A DNA stretch of 64,000 nt from an uncultured Armatimonadota bacterium (GCA_903904815.1 CAIVDU010000004.1:40179-104178); one strand, 5' to 3'; counted from the first letter of the stretch, positions 7,912 through 17,673 are shown. Translations and numbers: made by a program. The notes: generated from the letters alone by a model not told the origin.

Positions 7912-9818
7912 GCCATCACTTCTTCAAACGGGTACGTCTCGGCGACTCCGAAGAGGGCGTGGCGGCTGAGCTTCGTCTTCGCCAGAGCCGGGGACGTCAA
8001 GCCACATAGGAACTTGGCTCGCTTACGAGCGGTTCCCAACTCCTTCGGGTGCTGAAGGATTAGCGCACGAATCTGATCTTGAGACACCGCCTCCGAGAGT
8101 AGCTGGGGGGGCACGAAGGGTCTTAGAACCTGGGCTATTCCGGTTAAACAGAAGGAGCAGTGACCGCAAGGTTCACTACGATCCTCTCCAAAGTATCCGA
8201 CCAACCGATTGATTTGGCAGCTATCGGCTTGAACCAACTCGGGGACCATGCGTAACCTGGCGATCTCCTGTGCTTCCCGGTGGCGAAACCGTCGCATCAG
8301 TTCGTCCAACAGGCGGTCCCGGTCGTCGGCCGTTGCCACCCGCGTATAACGGTCGCGGACGTCGCTCGACCGCAACTCGATCATGCTGCGTTCACTCATG
8401 ACTTCTAGTGCGCGCACCACTCGCTTCCGCTCTTGTCCCAAGGAGGTGGCCGCTTCGTCTGGGTTCAGTGAGTACCAGATTCTCCCCTTCTTTGCCGCCC
8501 CGAAGATCGACAGCACGAACTCTCCGGGCGAGCCTGGAAACGCGGCCACGATCGAATCTAGGGGAGTTAAGGGCCGGAACTCGTAGCCAGCGTAGAAAGG
8601 AGTGCCCCTCACCAGCGCACCGTCTAACTCTAAATAGGTCAAGACCGTCCTCAGGACAAGTGCCCTCAGGTCATGGTCGTTGGACGCTTGGTAGTTCGAT
8701 ATGTCAAAGGTTAATGGTTGCGAAATAATGAAATCCAGCAAAGAGCAGAGAGAGCTCTCCTCCGGGGTGTCCCCAAAAACGAAGTTCTCGAGCGTTGGGA
8801 GATCGGACGAGCACGCGAGCATTTCCACCGTCGACGGCAGGCCGTCACGCCCCGCGCGCCCGATCTCCTGACTGTACGATTCCAGACTCTTTGGCAGGTT
8901 GAAGTGGTACACGTACCGCACGTCGGCCTTATCGATGCCCATTCCAAACGCGATCGTCGCGACTACGATTCCTCGATCGGATCGCATCCAGTCGTCCTGC
9001 ACCCTTGTCCGGTCGGGCTGATCCATCCCCGCGTGATAGGCCTGGGCAGGGAAGCCCTCTATTTGAAGCCGAGACGCAACCTCTTCGGCCGTCTTCTGAA
9101 GAGTCACGTATACGATCGTCGGTCCGGGCGTCCGAGTCCGGAGTCGATCAACAAGTAGCCGCATCCGCTCTGGAGCAGTCGTCGGCGTCGTCAGCATCGT
9201 GAGGTTTGGACGGTAGAACCCGGTCAGCACGACATCCATGTCGGCAATGCCGAAGGCTCTTTGAATGTCGGCGACTACCGAAGGAGTAGCCGTGGCCGTG
9301 AGGGCCAACACCCGCTCGGCGCCCGCCGAGCGAGACGCTTCGGCGAGCTTCAGGTAGTCCGGCCGGAAGTTATGGCCCCATTCCGAAATGCAGTGAGCTT
9401 CGTCGACGACGAAGAGGCCGATCTTTGCTCTCTTAAGTTCGCCCAAAAATCGCTCGTTGTTAAATCGCTCAGGTGCGACGTAGAGAAGCCTCAACTCGCC
9501 CGATTGCAACTGGGCCGAGATGGCCCTGACCTCATTGGCATCCAGCGAAGAGTCCAGCCGTGCCGCGACAATTCCGTGTCGATGCAAGAAGTCGATCTGA
9601 TCCTTCATCAGAGCGATGAGCGGCGAGACCACCAGTGTCACCCCTTCCAGTACGAGGGCAGGCAGTTGATAGCAAAGCGACTTGCCGCCACCCGTCGGGA
9701 AGACCGCCAATACGGCTCCGGACTCGATGACCGATTCGATGGCCTGCTTTTGACCGTCGCGAAAACCTTCGAATCCAAATCGCTCTAAAAGGAGCTTATC
9801 GAGATCGTATTCGACCAT
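7890..9818 (-). CDS. recQ: ATP-dependent DNA helicase RecQ
   Basis: A 642-residue superfamily 2, 3'-5' DNA helicase used in recombination and stalled-fork repair. Motif 0 and I: FRDGQKQAIESV and VFPTGGGKSLCYQLPA; motif II VVDEAHCISEWGH; motif III ALTATATPSV; motif VI QEIGRAGRDG. The RQC zinc module (Cys in DSCQINRLV, then EPCGHCSFC) follows; a C-terminal HRDC domain is not evident, so this is a short form. Its ATG shares one base with the stop of the upstream glycosyltransferase fusion (TGATG), hence translational coupling and the last place in a three-gene operon. Confidence 0.93.
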   Translation of the reverse strand: MVEYDLDKLLLERFGFEGFRDGQKQAIESVIESGAVLAVFPTGGGKSLCYQLPALVLEGVTLVVSPLIALMKDQIDFLHRHGIVAARLDSSLDANEVRAISAQLQSGELRLLYVAPERFNNERFLGELKRAKIGLFVVDEAHCISEWGHNFRPDYLKLAEASRSAGAERVLALTATATPSVVADIQRAFGIADMDVVLTGFYRPNLTMLTTPTTAPERMRLLVDRLRTRTPGPTIVYVTLQKTAEEVASRLQIEGFPAQAYHAGMDQPDRTRVQDDWMRSDRGIVVATIAFGMGIDKADVRYVYHFNLPKSLESYSQEIGRAGRDGLPSTVEMLACSSDLPTLENFVFGDTPEESSLCSLLDFIISQPLTFDISNYQASNDHDLRALVLRTVLTYLELDGALVRGTPFYAGYEFRPLTPLDSIVAAFPGSPGEFVLSIFGAAKKGRIWYSLNPDEAATSLGQERKRVVRALEVMSERSMIELRSSDVRDRYTRVATADDRDRLLDELMRRFRHREAQEIARLRMVPELVQADSCQINRLVGYFGEDRSEPCGHCSFCLTGIAQVLRPFVPPQLLSEAVSQDQIRALILQHPKELGTARKRAKFLCGLTSPALAKTKLSRHALFGVAETYPFEEVMAYCAYAV

Positions 9819-11848
9819 CAGGACAAACCCGCCGCTTTCCGCATGAATGCATCGACGGCTGGCGGAACCGCTGGGTCCCGGAGGACCACTTCAAGATTCA
9901 GATCTTTCATGGATTCCCGGAGCCGTTCAGGATCGGTTGCCATCTCGATATATTCCTCTGGCGAACCTGCTACTAACTCCTCGACATTCGCTTGCTTCAT
10001 AAAGGCCACGCTGTGTCGTGACCTCATGAAGGGGCCAGGAAGCGTCACGATCGGACTGCCGACGTTGAGCCCATACACCGTCGTGTTTCCTCCGTTCCAC
10101 GCTGGCGGATCCAGGCTGACGTCACACAATTGCTGCATTCGAACAAAGTCCGATTGGGGAATTCTCGGCAGCCAAATCGTTTGCAGACCGATCCGCTTTA
10201 GCCTCTCGCGGGTTATTTCGGCCGCTTGGTCTGTTCCAAAATCGATGAAGATCATCGGCGCTCCGGTGCGGGCCTGGATCTCAAGGAAGAGATAGTCCCA
10301 CCGCGGGGCTAACTTTCGGACGTTCTGGGCGACTAGGTAGACCAACCCCTCGGGAATCCCGAGTTCGGTCCGGGACTTGCCACTCGGCCTTGGAAGGTCA
10401 GTGTTCCATCTCAGGCCAGAACCGGGCAGTCGAATCAGGGTTTCGAGGTAGTGGTCCTGACCATTTTCTGGCTCCATCAGGTCAGAGGAGAGGTAATAGT
10501 CGATCGTGGACAAGCCGCTCGTCACCGGTTGCCCCCATGCCGTGCACTGAACCGGAGCCAGTCTCATCGCGGCGTATTGATAGTTCTCCCCGAAATTCCC
10601 GATATCGGGAAACACCAGAACATCCAGTTCGAGGCTCTTAATGAACCTCGCCGTCGAAGGGACGTCCCCGGGCAGGTGGAAGAAGTGATCCGCCGCTATA
10701 CGGAACTTGAGGGTGTACTCGTCTTGGTCGGCGCCAATGTGAAAGACGTAGCTTTCAAGGTCATCCTCGTGGTTCGAGATCCAGCCTAACGTGAAGTTGG
10801 TGGCGTGGTGATACGTGAAATTTCGACTCAGATATCCGACTCTGAGCCTCCCCTCCCGCCTCCTTGGTTCGATGGGACGCACCAGGTCCGGAAAGGCTCG
10901 CGTCACGACCGGCTGGACGATCTCAGCCCCCACCCTCTTGAGAATCTCGGTGACGTCCTCGCCCGAGTAGGGAAGACCAAATGTTTGGAATAAGCTGAGG
11001 GAATCAAACGCCTCCCCCGGGTCCATGGGGGTGTCAAGCAGGTCGTCGATCATCCTTCCGTATCTCGATAGACTCCGATCGACATTTTCCTGGGATGAGA
11101 ACGCGGTCGGGACTGAAAGCCTGAGAAACTCCACGACTGGGTGAGAGGCAATTGGTTTTGCCGGGGGAAACCCCGATGCCTCCTTGTTCCCTTTAAGACT
11201 TCGGATAGATTCCAGCACGGGATCGGGGCCTGCCTGGATGACCGCGTCCTCAATCAGAATGGGTGTTCCAGCCAAGTACTCCTGGATCAACTCGGGATGC
11301 TCGAGAATCTTTGGCAGACTCAGGCCGAGGTCAACCATATGGTGTGGGAGATGCGCGTCGGCAAGCGCGACCGCATGATCTCTGGAAAGCTCCTGGGCGA
11401 TTCCAGTTAGGCGGACGTCCATCGGAACAGCGGGAGATTCTGGATTTCTGAGTTTAAGCTCGCACGCTCGAACGTCCCGAGAACTCCAGCCTCTACAGCC
11501 GAGTGGCCGTGCTTCATAGACCGAACACAACCCACCCACAAGCATCGGGCAGGTGGGCCTTGCCTGCGTCTGCCGGCCGTCACGAAACGGCAAAGATTCG
11601 TCAGCATATCGACGACATCGCTCAATCAAAGCGTCCCGCTGTTCCGCCGACAAAGTTGTCGAGACTTCGTTCGCAATCCGAATGAGTTCGGAAACGCTTG
11701 AGACGACGATTCGGTGGCAACAGTGGTTACATCCGGCTTTGCAGGCGACCTTTCCCGCCGGATCGAGTCTTAGGGTCGCTATTCGCCGGTCGGCCACGGT
11801 GTCCATTAAGGATACGGACTGGATAAGCGATTGAACGTCTGTCGACAT
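9818..11848 (-). CDS. YkgJ-type cysteine cluster fused to OGT/SPINDLY-like glycosyltransferase (copy 1)
   Basis: A 676-residue two-part protein. Residues about 30-140 carry the YkgJ metal-binding pattern C-x3-C-x2-CC (CKAGCNHCCHR, Cys36, 40, 43, 44) and a second set in CPMLVGGLCSVYEARPLGCRGW. After a linker of about 190 residues comes a GT41-like catalytic region: RVGYLSRNFTYHHATNF (general-base-like His), GDVPSTARFIKSLELDVLVF, PVQCTAWGQPVTSGLSTIDY, the UDP-contacting Lys in AQNVRKLAP, and NGGNTTVYG with IVTLPGPFMRSRHS. The TPR array of classical OGT is missing and replaced by the cysteine domain. It is probably cytoplasmic; acceptor and sugar are unknown. Tandem paralogue of the next gene; recQ follows with overlap. 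Confidence 0.8.
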   Translation of the reverse strand: MSTDVQSLIQSVSLMDTVADRRIATLRLDPAGKVACKAGCNHCCHRIVVSSVSELIRIANEVSTTLSAEQRDALIERCRRYADESLPFRDGRQTQARPTCPMLVGGLCSVYEARPLGCRGWSSRDVRACELKLRNPESPAVPMDVRLTGIAQELSRDHAVALADAHLPHHMVDLGLSLPKILEHPELIQEYLAGTPILIEDAVIQAGPDPVLESIRSLKGNKEASGFPPAKPIASHPVVEFLRLSVPTAFSSQENVDRSLSRYGRMIDDLLDTPMDPGEAFDSLSLFQTFGLPYSGEDVTEILKRVGAEIVQPVVTRAFPDLVRPIEPRRREGRLRVGYLSRNFTYHHATNFTLGWISNHEDDLESYVFHIGADQDEYTLKFRIAADHFFHLPGDVPSTARFIKSLELDVLVFPDIGNFGENYQYAAMRLAPVQCTAWGQPVTSGLSTIDYYLSSDLMEPENGQDHYLETLIRLPGSGLRWNTDLPRPSGKSRTELGIPEGLVYLVAQNVRKLAPRWDYLFLEIQARTGAPMIFIDFGTDQAAEITRERLKRIGLQTIWLPRIPQSDFVRMQQLCDVSLDPPAWNGGNTTVYGLNVGSPIVTLPGPFMRSRHSVAFMKQANVEELVAGSPEEYIEMATDPERLRESMKDLNLEVVLRDPAVPPAVDAFMRKAAGLS

Positions 11849-11855
11849 GAAATCG

Positions 11856-13997
11856 TTACTCTACTGGGCTGGCGGTTGAGACTCGTCTGAGGAACTCATC
11901 GAATGCGGGAGTGACCTTAGGATCTTCCAGCATCCCGTTAACATGGATACCTTTCATCACGTGTTCGAGCCGGTCAAGGTCGGTGGCGAGCGCAATGTAT
12001 TCTTCCGGTGAATGAGCGATGAGGCCTTCGACATTCGCCTGAGTCATGAAGCCGAGGCTATGCCTTGATCGCAGGAACGGGCCCGGGAGGGTGACGATGG
12101 GACGCCCCATCGCGAGACCGTTTACAGTCGTGTTGGCGCCGTTCCAAGCCGGAGTGTCGAGGCTCACGTCACAGAGTTGTTGCAACCTCACGAAGTCCGG
12201 CTGACTCATGGGTGAAAGCCATATTCCGTTGATTCCGGCGGCCTCGATCCTTTTCTTCGTCACTTCGCTGCCTGTCTCTGGGCCGAAGTCGATGAAAACG
12301 ATCGGAGCCTGGGTCTTTGCCTGAATCTCTGCGAACAGGAAGTCCCACTTTGGCGACATCTTGCGGGTGTTTTGGGCGACGAGATAGACGAGGCCCTCTG
12401 GAATTCCCATCTCGGCGCGTGATTTTGCACTCGGCTTTGGAAGCACCGAACTCCAACAGAGGCCACTGCCAGGAAGCCGAACTAGCTTCTCCGTATAGTG
12501 AGAATCACCATTCGCTGGCTCCATGAGCTCCGAGGAGAGGAAATAGTCGATGGTCGGGAGTCCGCTCGTCAACAGCTGACCGGCGGCCGCGCATTGGACT
12601 GGAGCAAGCCGCATCGCCGCGTACTGATATGATCCTCCTTGGTTAGAGATGTCGGTGAACACCAAGACATCGAGTTCCAAGGACTTGATGAACCGAGCGG
12701 TCGAAGGAACATCCCCGGGGAGGTGATAGAAGTGGTTGGATTCCGATCGAAACAGGAGTGTCATGTTGTCCTGAATCGGACCCGTGTGGAACACGAAACT
12801 CTCAATATCTTCCCCATGGTTCGCCAGCCAGCCCAACACGTACTTCGTGTCGTTATGAGCGAACATGTGAGTGCTGAGGTAGCCGACCCGAACGCGACCG
12901 TTTGGCCTTCTTGGATCGAGAGGCTCCGCCAAGTCCGGCAACGCTCGGGCAACTACCGGGGCGACCACGTCCCGTCCCAAAAAGCGCATGAGCTCGGTGA
13001 CATCCTCACCGGTGTAAGCCAGTCCGCTGGTTTGAAACTGGCTCAGAGCATCGAACGCCCTGCCGGGCTCCATCGGGGCTTCCGCCAAATCTTCGGCTCG
13101 TCGTCGGAACCGCTCTAGACTCCGGTCGATCTCGTCCTGTGAAGAAAAGGCGGGGGGAACGCTCACCCGCATGAACTCATAGATCGGGTGGCCAGGAATC
13201 GGAGAAACAGGTACGAAGCCCGACGGCTCCGAATTTTGAGTCTCGAGCTTGAGTTCTTCCCGAATCGTATCTCGGCCCGGTTGAATGATCGCGTGCTCTA
13301 AGAGGATAGGTCGCCCAGCGAGGTACTCGTCGATCAGCTCCGGCTTGTTCAAGATTTCGGGGAGGGCGAGTCCAAGATCGTAAAAATGAGAATCTAGGTC
13401 GACGTCATGGAGGGCCTTGATATGTCCGGTGAGGGCAAAATGAGCTGCGTTGTTTTGACGCGCGTCAAGCGGCGCCGGGGGCGCCTCGGGGTACCGCCTT
13501 CTCAGTTCACACGCTTGTACAGAGTAGGAGTTCCATCCTCTACATCCAATGGGCCGAACATCGTAGATGCTGCACATGTGGCCGAGCAGAAATGGGCAAG
13601 CCGCGCGAGCGAATGCTTGTTGCCCTGCACGAAACGGCTCACTTGCCACCGCGTATTGTCGGCAGCGTTCCTGGAGGGCATGCCTCTGGGCAGGGTTGCT
13701 CTTCTCGATCAAGCGTTGAGCGATTTGGATTAATTCGGTCACGCCGACGACCACCACACGATGACAGCAGTGGTCACAGCCAGCCTTACAGGCCACCCTT
13801 CCTTCGGGATCCTTGCGCAAGCGCGCAACCTCCATTTCGGCGATCGCGTCCATTTTCCCCACGGCGCGAATGAGATTGCCTACCGTCTTTTGGCTTTGCA
13901 AAAGCGAACGGGAGTGTTCGCGTAGAAAGTCGGTCGTGGACTGTCCAGGTTTAGGCAGGGCCGCCCCGCTTCCCATCGCCCCAGAGTCTTTGGACAT
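11856..13997 (-). CDS. YkgJ-type cysteine cluster fused to OGT/SPINDLY-like glycosyltransferase (copy 2)
   Basis: A 713-residue paralogue of the preceding fusion, first gene of the operon (7 nt before copy 1). The N-terminal extension of about 60 residues is followed by CKAGCDHCCHR (Cys70, 74, 77, 78) and the second set CPFLLGHMCSIYDVRPIGCRGW. The GT41-like half shows RVGYLSTHMFAHNDTKY, GDVPSTARFIKSLELDVLVF (identical to copy 1), AQNTRKMSPKWD and NGANTTVNG with IVTLPGPFLRSRHS. I prefer ATG at 13997: CATAAT (14010-14005) ends 7 nt upstream, whereas a start at 14024 would lie within the operator-like palindrome. Two diverged copies side by side suggest two acceptors or a heterodimer; this is inference. 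Confidence 0.8.
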   Translation of the reverse strand: MSKDSGAMGSGAALPKPGQSTTDFLREHSRSLLQSQKTVGNLIRAVGKMDAIAEMEVARLRKDPEGRVACKAGCDHCCHRVVVVGVTELIQIAQRLIEKSNPAQRHALQERCRQYAVASEPFRAGQQAFARAACPFLLGHMCSIYDVRPIGCRGWNSYSVQACELRRRYPEAPPAPLDARQNNAAHFALTGHIKALHDVDLDSHFYDLGLALPEILNKPELIDEYLAGRPILLEHAIIQPGRDTIREELKLETQNSEPSGFVPVSPIPGHPIYEFMRVSVPPAFSSQDEIDRSLERFRRRAEDLAEAPMEPGRAFDALSQFQTSGLAYTGEDVTELMRFLGRDVVAPVVARALPDLAEPLDPRRPNGRVRVGYLSTHMFAHNDTKYVLGWLANHGEDIESFVFHTGPIQDNMTLLFRSESNHFYHLPGDVPSTARFIKSLELDVLVFTDISNQGGSYQYAAMRLAPVQCAAAGQLLTSGLPTIDYFLSSELMEPANGDSHYTEKLVRLPGSGLCWSSVLPKPSAKSRAEMGIPEGLVYLVAQNTRKMSPKWDFLFAEIQAKTQAPIVFIDFGPETGSEVTKKRIEAAGINGIWLSPMSQPDFVRLQQLCDVSLDTPAWNGANTTVNGLAMGRPIVTLPGPFLRSRHSLGFMTQANVEGLIAHSPEEYIALATDLDRLEHVMKGIHVNGMLEDPKVTPAFDEFLRRVSTASPVE

Positions 13998-14004
13998 CGG
14001 GTCT

Positions 14005-14024
14005 ATTATGCGCACACTGCGCAT
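14005..14024 (-). promoter_or_regulatory. -10 box with overlapping palindromic operator for the YkgJ-OGT operon
   Basis: Reverse-strand CATAAT (14010-14005) lies 7 nt before the ATG at 13997. It overlaps a perfect inverted repeat ATGCGCA-CAC-TGCGCAT (14008-14024). A dyad covering the -10 region is a natural place for a repressor; the regulator is unknown. Confidence 0.45.
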
Positions 14025-14077
14025 TTAACACTCCCACAACGAATTACCCGGCTGCACCCGTCTGGTGTAATCAAAGC

Positions 14078-16612
14078 ATGCTTTTACTTGCCGCGATCGG
14101 TCTCGCAACGAATGCGTTCGACTTCCAGGTCAACCCTACGAAGGGGCTGAGTCTGTCGCTGAAGGGAGTGCCTGTCGTGCGGGGGAGCTGGTTCCAATAC
14201 TATGCGCCGGGATGGTCGAAGGGCTACTTCAACTCAGCAAACCATTGGGCAAAAGTGGTGAACGTCGATGCGAACACGGTGGAGGCATCATGGGTGAGCG
14301 AGGATGGGCTCACGATCGCCAAGGAGACGCTTCGACGAGAAGAAGGGAAGCTCCACGTCCATTACGCGTTCGATTGGGGCGGTGAGTCTCCCGCCAAGAT
14401 TGAATTGGCCGGTGCGACTCTTTGGGCGCCGGTTTTAGAAGCGGGCGCGGTCTTGGCCGATGGCAAGGAGACCCGGTCGCTGCAGCCGCAGAAGTACGGC
14501 TCTCAATCTTGGGATGCGCGGCGCTATGGAGACAACAGCGCGCGGTATGAGTTCAAAGTTCCTTTCGGAAATATCCAGATCTCTAGCTCCTCCCCGATGA
14601 CGCTTCTCGATGGGCGAGATGGTTTTAAGCAGGACTGGGCGGAGAGCGGCGACCTTCTTTGGCTGGGAGTCGAAGATTTGTCGGTCGAGAAAGGCAAGAC
14701 GACGACAGTAGACCTTGACTGGCAACTCCAACCGAGCCAGTTGGCAGCAGTACCATTGCAGCCAGTTCCTAAGCTCACCGCCAAGGCCGATCCGCTCGCC
14801 TATGCGATTCCTGAAGTCCATCCCGCGTTGATACCGAAACCCAAACAGAGCAACCTCGATTGGGATCATCCGCTGGAAATCACGGGGACTTGGGCTTTTC
14901 CGGCCGGTCGGTTCAGATTCTTCTCCGAGTTCCAGGATGCGCTTGCTCGCCGATTTGTCCTTCCAACTAGCGGGACACCGGTGAATATCGACGGCGGAGT
15001 TTCTAAGCTCGGCTTAACTCCCGGCGCTTACCGCATCTCCATCCGTCCATCGGGAATTAGCGTGGTGGGGGAACTGGACGAAGGTTTCCGTTATGGCCTA
15101 CAGAGGATCGTGCGACTCGCGTTTGCGAAAGACGGGAAGCTCTACGTTCCTACCGGCGACCTTTCCGACGAGCCGATCAATACATTTCGTGGGGTCCACC
15201 TCTTCGTTGGTCCCAAGTCGCTGGAGTTTCAAAAGAGGCTCGTCGAACGCGTGCTGATGCCCCTTGGCATGAACAAGGTGGTCCTCCAATGCGAGAGGGC
15301 GGCCTGGAAGTCGCTTCCAGGTATCGCCACGTCGGAGACGATGTCGCTGGAGGACCTTTCGAAGCTGTTCAAGATGTACCGAGACTATGGCTTCGAACCG
15401 ATACCGTTGATCCAGTCGTTTGGGCACGATGAGTGGCTTTTTGCCAACGGTCAGAACCTAGACGTAGCGATGGACCCGAAGGTCCCATACGCACTTGACC
15501 CCCGCAAGACGCGCACCAAGGAACTTTTGACTCAACTTTGGAGCGAGGCTATCGGTCTTCTCCACCCGGAGACCGTCCATTTTGGGCTCGATGAGGTCGA
15601 CATGGCCGGATTCCCGGCAGACGCTCACCTTAAGACGCAACTTTGGCGAACTCAGCTCGCTACGCTGGGAGAGATCGCGAAGAAGAACGACGTCAAGATG
15701 ATGCTCTGGGGAGATCAACTCCTGGGTCCGCAGGACGCCGCCGACGCGACAAACGGCGACACGGCGGACGAGGCAGAGGCTCGGCGCTTTGCCGTACCGG
15801 TTCACTCCATCATTGCAGACTGGCACTACCTCGCCGATTCGAACCCCGCCCGATTCTCTCCTTCGCTTCACCTGTTCGCTCGCCAGGGGCTGAAGCCGAT
15901 CGCGTCCACTTGGTACCAGCCAGACAACATCCGTGGATTCGACCTGGCCGCCATCTCGGGAGGCTTTGGGACCCTCCAAACGACATGGGCGGGCTATACG
16001 AGCAGTGAGCCGGCAATGATCGAGAACAGCAAGCAGTTCACGGCCATGGTACTGGCCGCCGACTTCGGATGGAGCGGCCGTCAAGATGCCCTCAAGGACC
16101 TGGATTACGACTATTCCGAGGTCTTCAAACAGATGTACTTTGCTCGCCCAGCTTCCGTGGGCATCATCGGTGGGAAGACATTTTCGGTCGGTGACGCGGA
16201 GACAGTCCGGATTGGGAGCGTCGACTTCCGATTAGGAGAGCCTCTTCAGCTTCGATCCAATGCCTTGGCTTCGGCTTCGGCTTCGCCTGATCAACTCGAT
16301 ATCCCGGTCACGGTCAGTGCTAAGCGATTGGCGTTTGCCTTGACCGCAATTTTCCCTTCAAACGAAGGCGCAGTGGTGGGTGAACTAGAAGTCACTCTCG
16401 CGAGTGGGAAGAAACTCATTCAGCCGCTCGTCTACGGGCAGCACCTTCGCGCGAGGAAGGATGGACTAAGCTGTCTGCTCGCCGAACGACACGATGGAGT
16501 GTCCTGTGTCGAATTTGATTTTGGCGCTGCCCCGGCTCAGGTGAAGAGTGTTCGGATATCGCAATTGAACCAGTATTCCGGTCTCCACTTGTTGGGCATT
16601 ACAGCCTATTAA
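14078..16612 (+). CDS. glycoside hydrolase family 20-like protein (beta-N-acetylhexosaminidase type), exported
   Basis: 844 residues. A short hydrophobic N terminus (MLLLAAIGLATNA) suggests export. The first 230 residues form a beta-rich domain, the middle contains a GH20b-like domain (GFRYGLQRIVRLAFA) and then a TIM barrel. The catalytic Asp-Glu pair is in VHFGLDEVDM, matching the H-x-G-x-DE signature of GH20, where the Asp orients the substrate N-acetyl group. IPLIQSFGHDEWLF and MMLWGDQLL are barrel strands; a C-terminal beta domain of about 130 residues closes it. TTACCC (14044-14049), 16 nt, TGTAAT (14066-14071) and 6 nt precede the ATG. The divergent neighbour is an OGT-like (GlcNAc-transferase family) operon, so a shared role in amino-sugar metabolism is possible. 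Confidence 0.7.
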   Translation: MLLLAAIGLATNAFDFQVNPTKGLSLSLKGVPVVRGSWFQYYAPGWSKGYFNSANHWAKVVNVDANTVEASWVSEDGLTIAKETLRREEGKLHVHYAFDWGGESPAKIELAGATLWAPVLEAGAVLADGKETRSLQPQKYGSQSWDARRYGDNSARYEFKVPFGNIQISSSSPMTLLDGRDGFKQDWAESGDLLWLGVEDLSVEKGKTTTVDLDWQLQPSQLAAVPLQPVPKLTAKADPLAYAIPEVHPALIPKPKQSNLDWDHPLEITGTWAFPAGRFRFFSEFQDALARRFVLPTSGTPVNIDGGVSKLGLTPGAYRISIRPSGISVVGELDEGFRYGLQRIVRLAFAKDGKLYVPTGDLSDEPINTFRGVHLFVGPKSLEFQKRLVERVLMPLGMNKVVLQCERAAWKSLPGIATSETMSLEDLSKLFKMYRDYGFEPIPLIQSFGHDEWLFANGQNLDVAMDPKVPYALDPRKTRTKELLTQLWSEAIGLLHPETVHFGLDEVDMAGFPADAHLKTQLWRTQLATLGEIAKKNDVKMMLWGDQLLGPQDAADATNGDTADEAEARRFAVPVHSIIADWHYLADSNPARFSPSLHLFARQGLKPIASTWYQPDNIRGFDLAAISGGFGTLQTTWAGYTSSEPAMIENSKQFTAMVLAADFGWSGRQDALKDLDYDYSEVFKQMYFARPASVGIIGGKTFSVGDAETVRIGSVDFRLGEPLQLRSNALASASASPDQLDIPVTVSAKRLAFALTAIFPSNEGAVVGELEVTLASGKKLIQPLVYGQHLRARKDGLSCLLAERHDGVSCVEFDFGAAPAQVKSVRISQLNQYSGLHLLGITAY

Positions 16613-16736
16613 TGGGGACGAGGTCCCAATTGACTTTTTCTTGACAGATTTCGACATGGGATCAAAAAGTTTGATGTGGAATACGAACATTGCGGCGCTT
16701 TTATCGTCCTAATTGGACTGCGCCCGATAAGGGGAC

Positions 16737-17099
16737 ATGACGAGTCAGCTGGTTACGACGTTTGTAGAACGAGGGGAGTCCGGCTCCAATCGTTGGTTAG
16801 AGATTTGGGTCTTCCGTGATGGAACGCTCAACCTCGTCATCGCGTCGGATTCGACAAAGGATACGGAAGAGCATGTGTTCCCCTGTGCTCCCTACCACCT
16901 GAGAAACGTTCTCGCAGGATCGCACTTTCAAACCGCTGGCCCGGCCGGTTACGTGATGTTGTGTCGCGAGGGTGACCAAGTGATTGCGACCTTCGAGAGA
17001 AATGGCGATGCCACCGGCTGGTCCCAAGAGATCCCGGTCCAAGAGGTCGATGATTCGCTGCTGGAAGCCGCCCGAATGGCCGGCACTTACGTGGCCTGA
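16737..17099 (+). CDS. hypothetical protein, 120 residues
   Basis: An uncharacterised, soluble, acidic protein without signal or membrane segment. It has alternating beta-strand-like stretches (RWLEIWVFRDGTLNLVIA, GYVMLCREGDQVIATFERN) ending in a helix. A clear ribosome site (aaggggac, ending just before the ATG at 16737) supports the start, unlike the leaderless genes around it. It stands alone between the GH20-like gene and the rplL terminator. Confidence 0.6.
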   Translation: MTSQLVTTFVERGESGSNRWLEIWVFRDGTLNLVIASDSTKDTEEHVFPCAPYHLRNVLAGSHFQTAGPAGYVMLCREGDQVIATFERNGDATGWSQEIPVQEVDDSLLEAARMAGTYVA

Positions 17100-17204
17100 C
17101 AGTCATCATGCAGTGAGCCGAGTCGGCTTCATTGGGAGGAACGAGAACTCCGCGTACGGTCTCCGATCTGTTCGGGGATGCTTTTTGCATTTCAAATTCC
17201 CGAA

Positions 17205-17238
17205 AACAAAAAAGGCCCCGAGCAAAGCTCGGAGCCCT
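17205..17238 (-). terminator. intrinsic terminator after rplL
   Basis: On the reverse strand, GGGCTCCGAGC, a short loop and GCTCGGGGCC form a GC-rich stem (17214-17235), followed by a run of T (17214-17207). It lies about 55 nt after the rplL stop and ends the rplJ-rplL transcript. A/G-run cggtaac-like repeats (ctaacag/ctaaccg) lie between. Confidence 0.85.
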
Positions 17239-17289
17239 TCTTGTCTGACCGCTAACAGCTAACCGCTAACAGCCAACCCTTTTGGGGGT

Positions 17290-17673
17290 TTACTTGATTT
17301 CGACCTTTCCGCCGGCAGCCTCAACAGCAGCCTTGACCTTCTCGGCCTCGTCCTTGGAGACGGCTTCCTTGATAGGCTTAGGAGCTGCGTCAACGAGGTC
17401 CTTCGCTTCCTTCAGACCGAGGCCGGTGATCTCTCGAACGACCTTGATAACGTTGAGCTTGGCATCGCCAGCGCTCGTGAGGGTAGCAGTGAACTCGGTC
17501 TGCTCTTCTTCAACAGGAGCAGCAGCGGCAGCCGCCGGAGCAAATCCGCCGAAAGCGACAGGAGCAGCAGCGGTGACGCCGAACTTCTCTTCGAGAGCTT
17601 TCTTGAGGTCACTGAGTTCGATCGCGGTAAGGCCCGAAATCTGTTCGACGATGGTATCGATGGTGGTAGCCAT
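17290..17673 (-). CDS. rplL: 50S ribosomal protein L7/L12
   Basis: 127 residues, the usual size. An N-terminal dimerisation and L10-binding domain ([20 protein letters not shown]), an Ala/Pro hinge ([16 protein letters not shown]) and the C-terminal factor-binding domain with [20 protein letters not shown] and [17 protein letters not shown]. It forms the ribosomal stalk that recruits and stimulates translational GTPases. It lies 66 nt after rplJ in the normal order; rpoB does not follow here, since a terminator comes instead. Confidence 0.98.
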   Translation of the reverse strand: MATTIDTIVEQISGLTAIELSDLKKALEEKFGVTAAAPVAFGGFAPAAAAAAPVEEEQTEFTATLTSAGDAKLNVIKVVREITGLGLKEAKDLVDAAPKPIKEAVSKDEAEKVKAAVEAAGGKVEIK

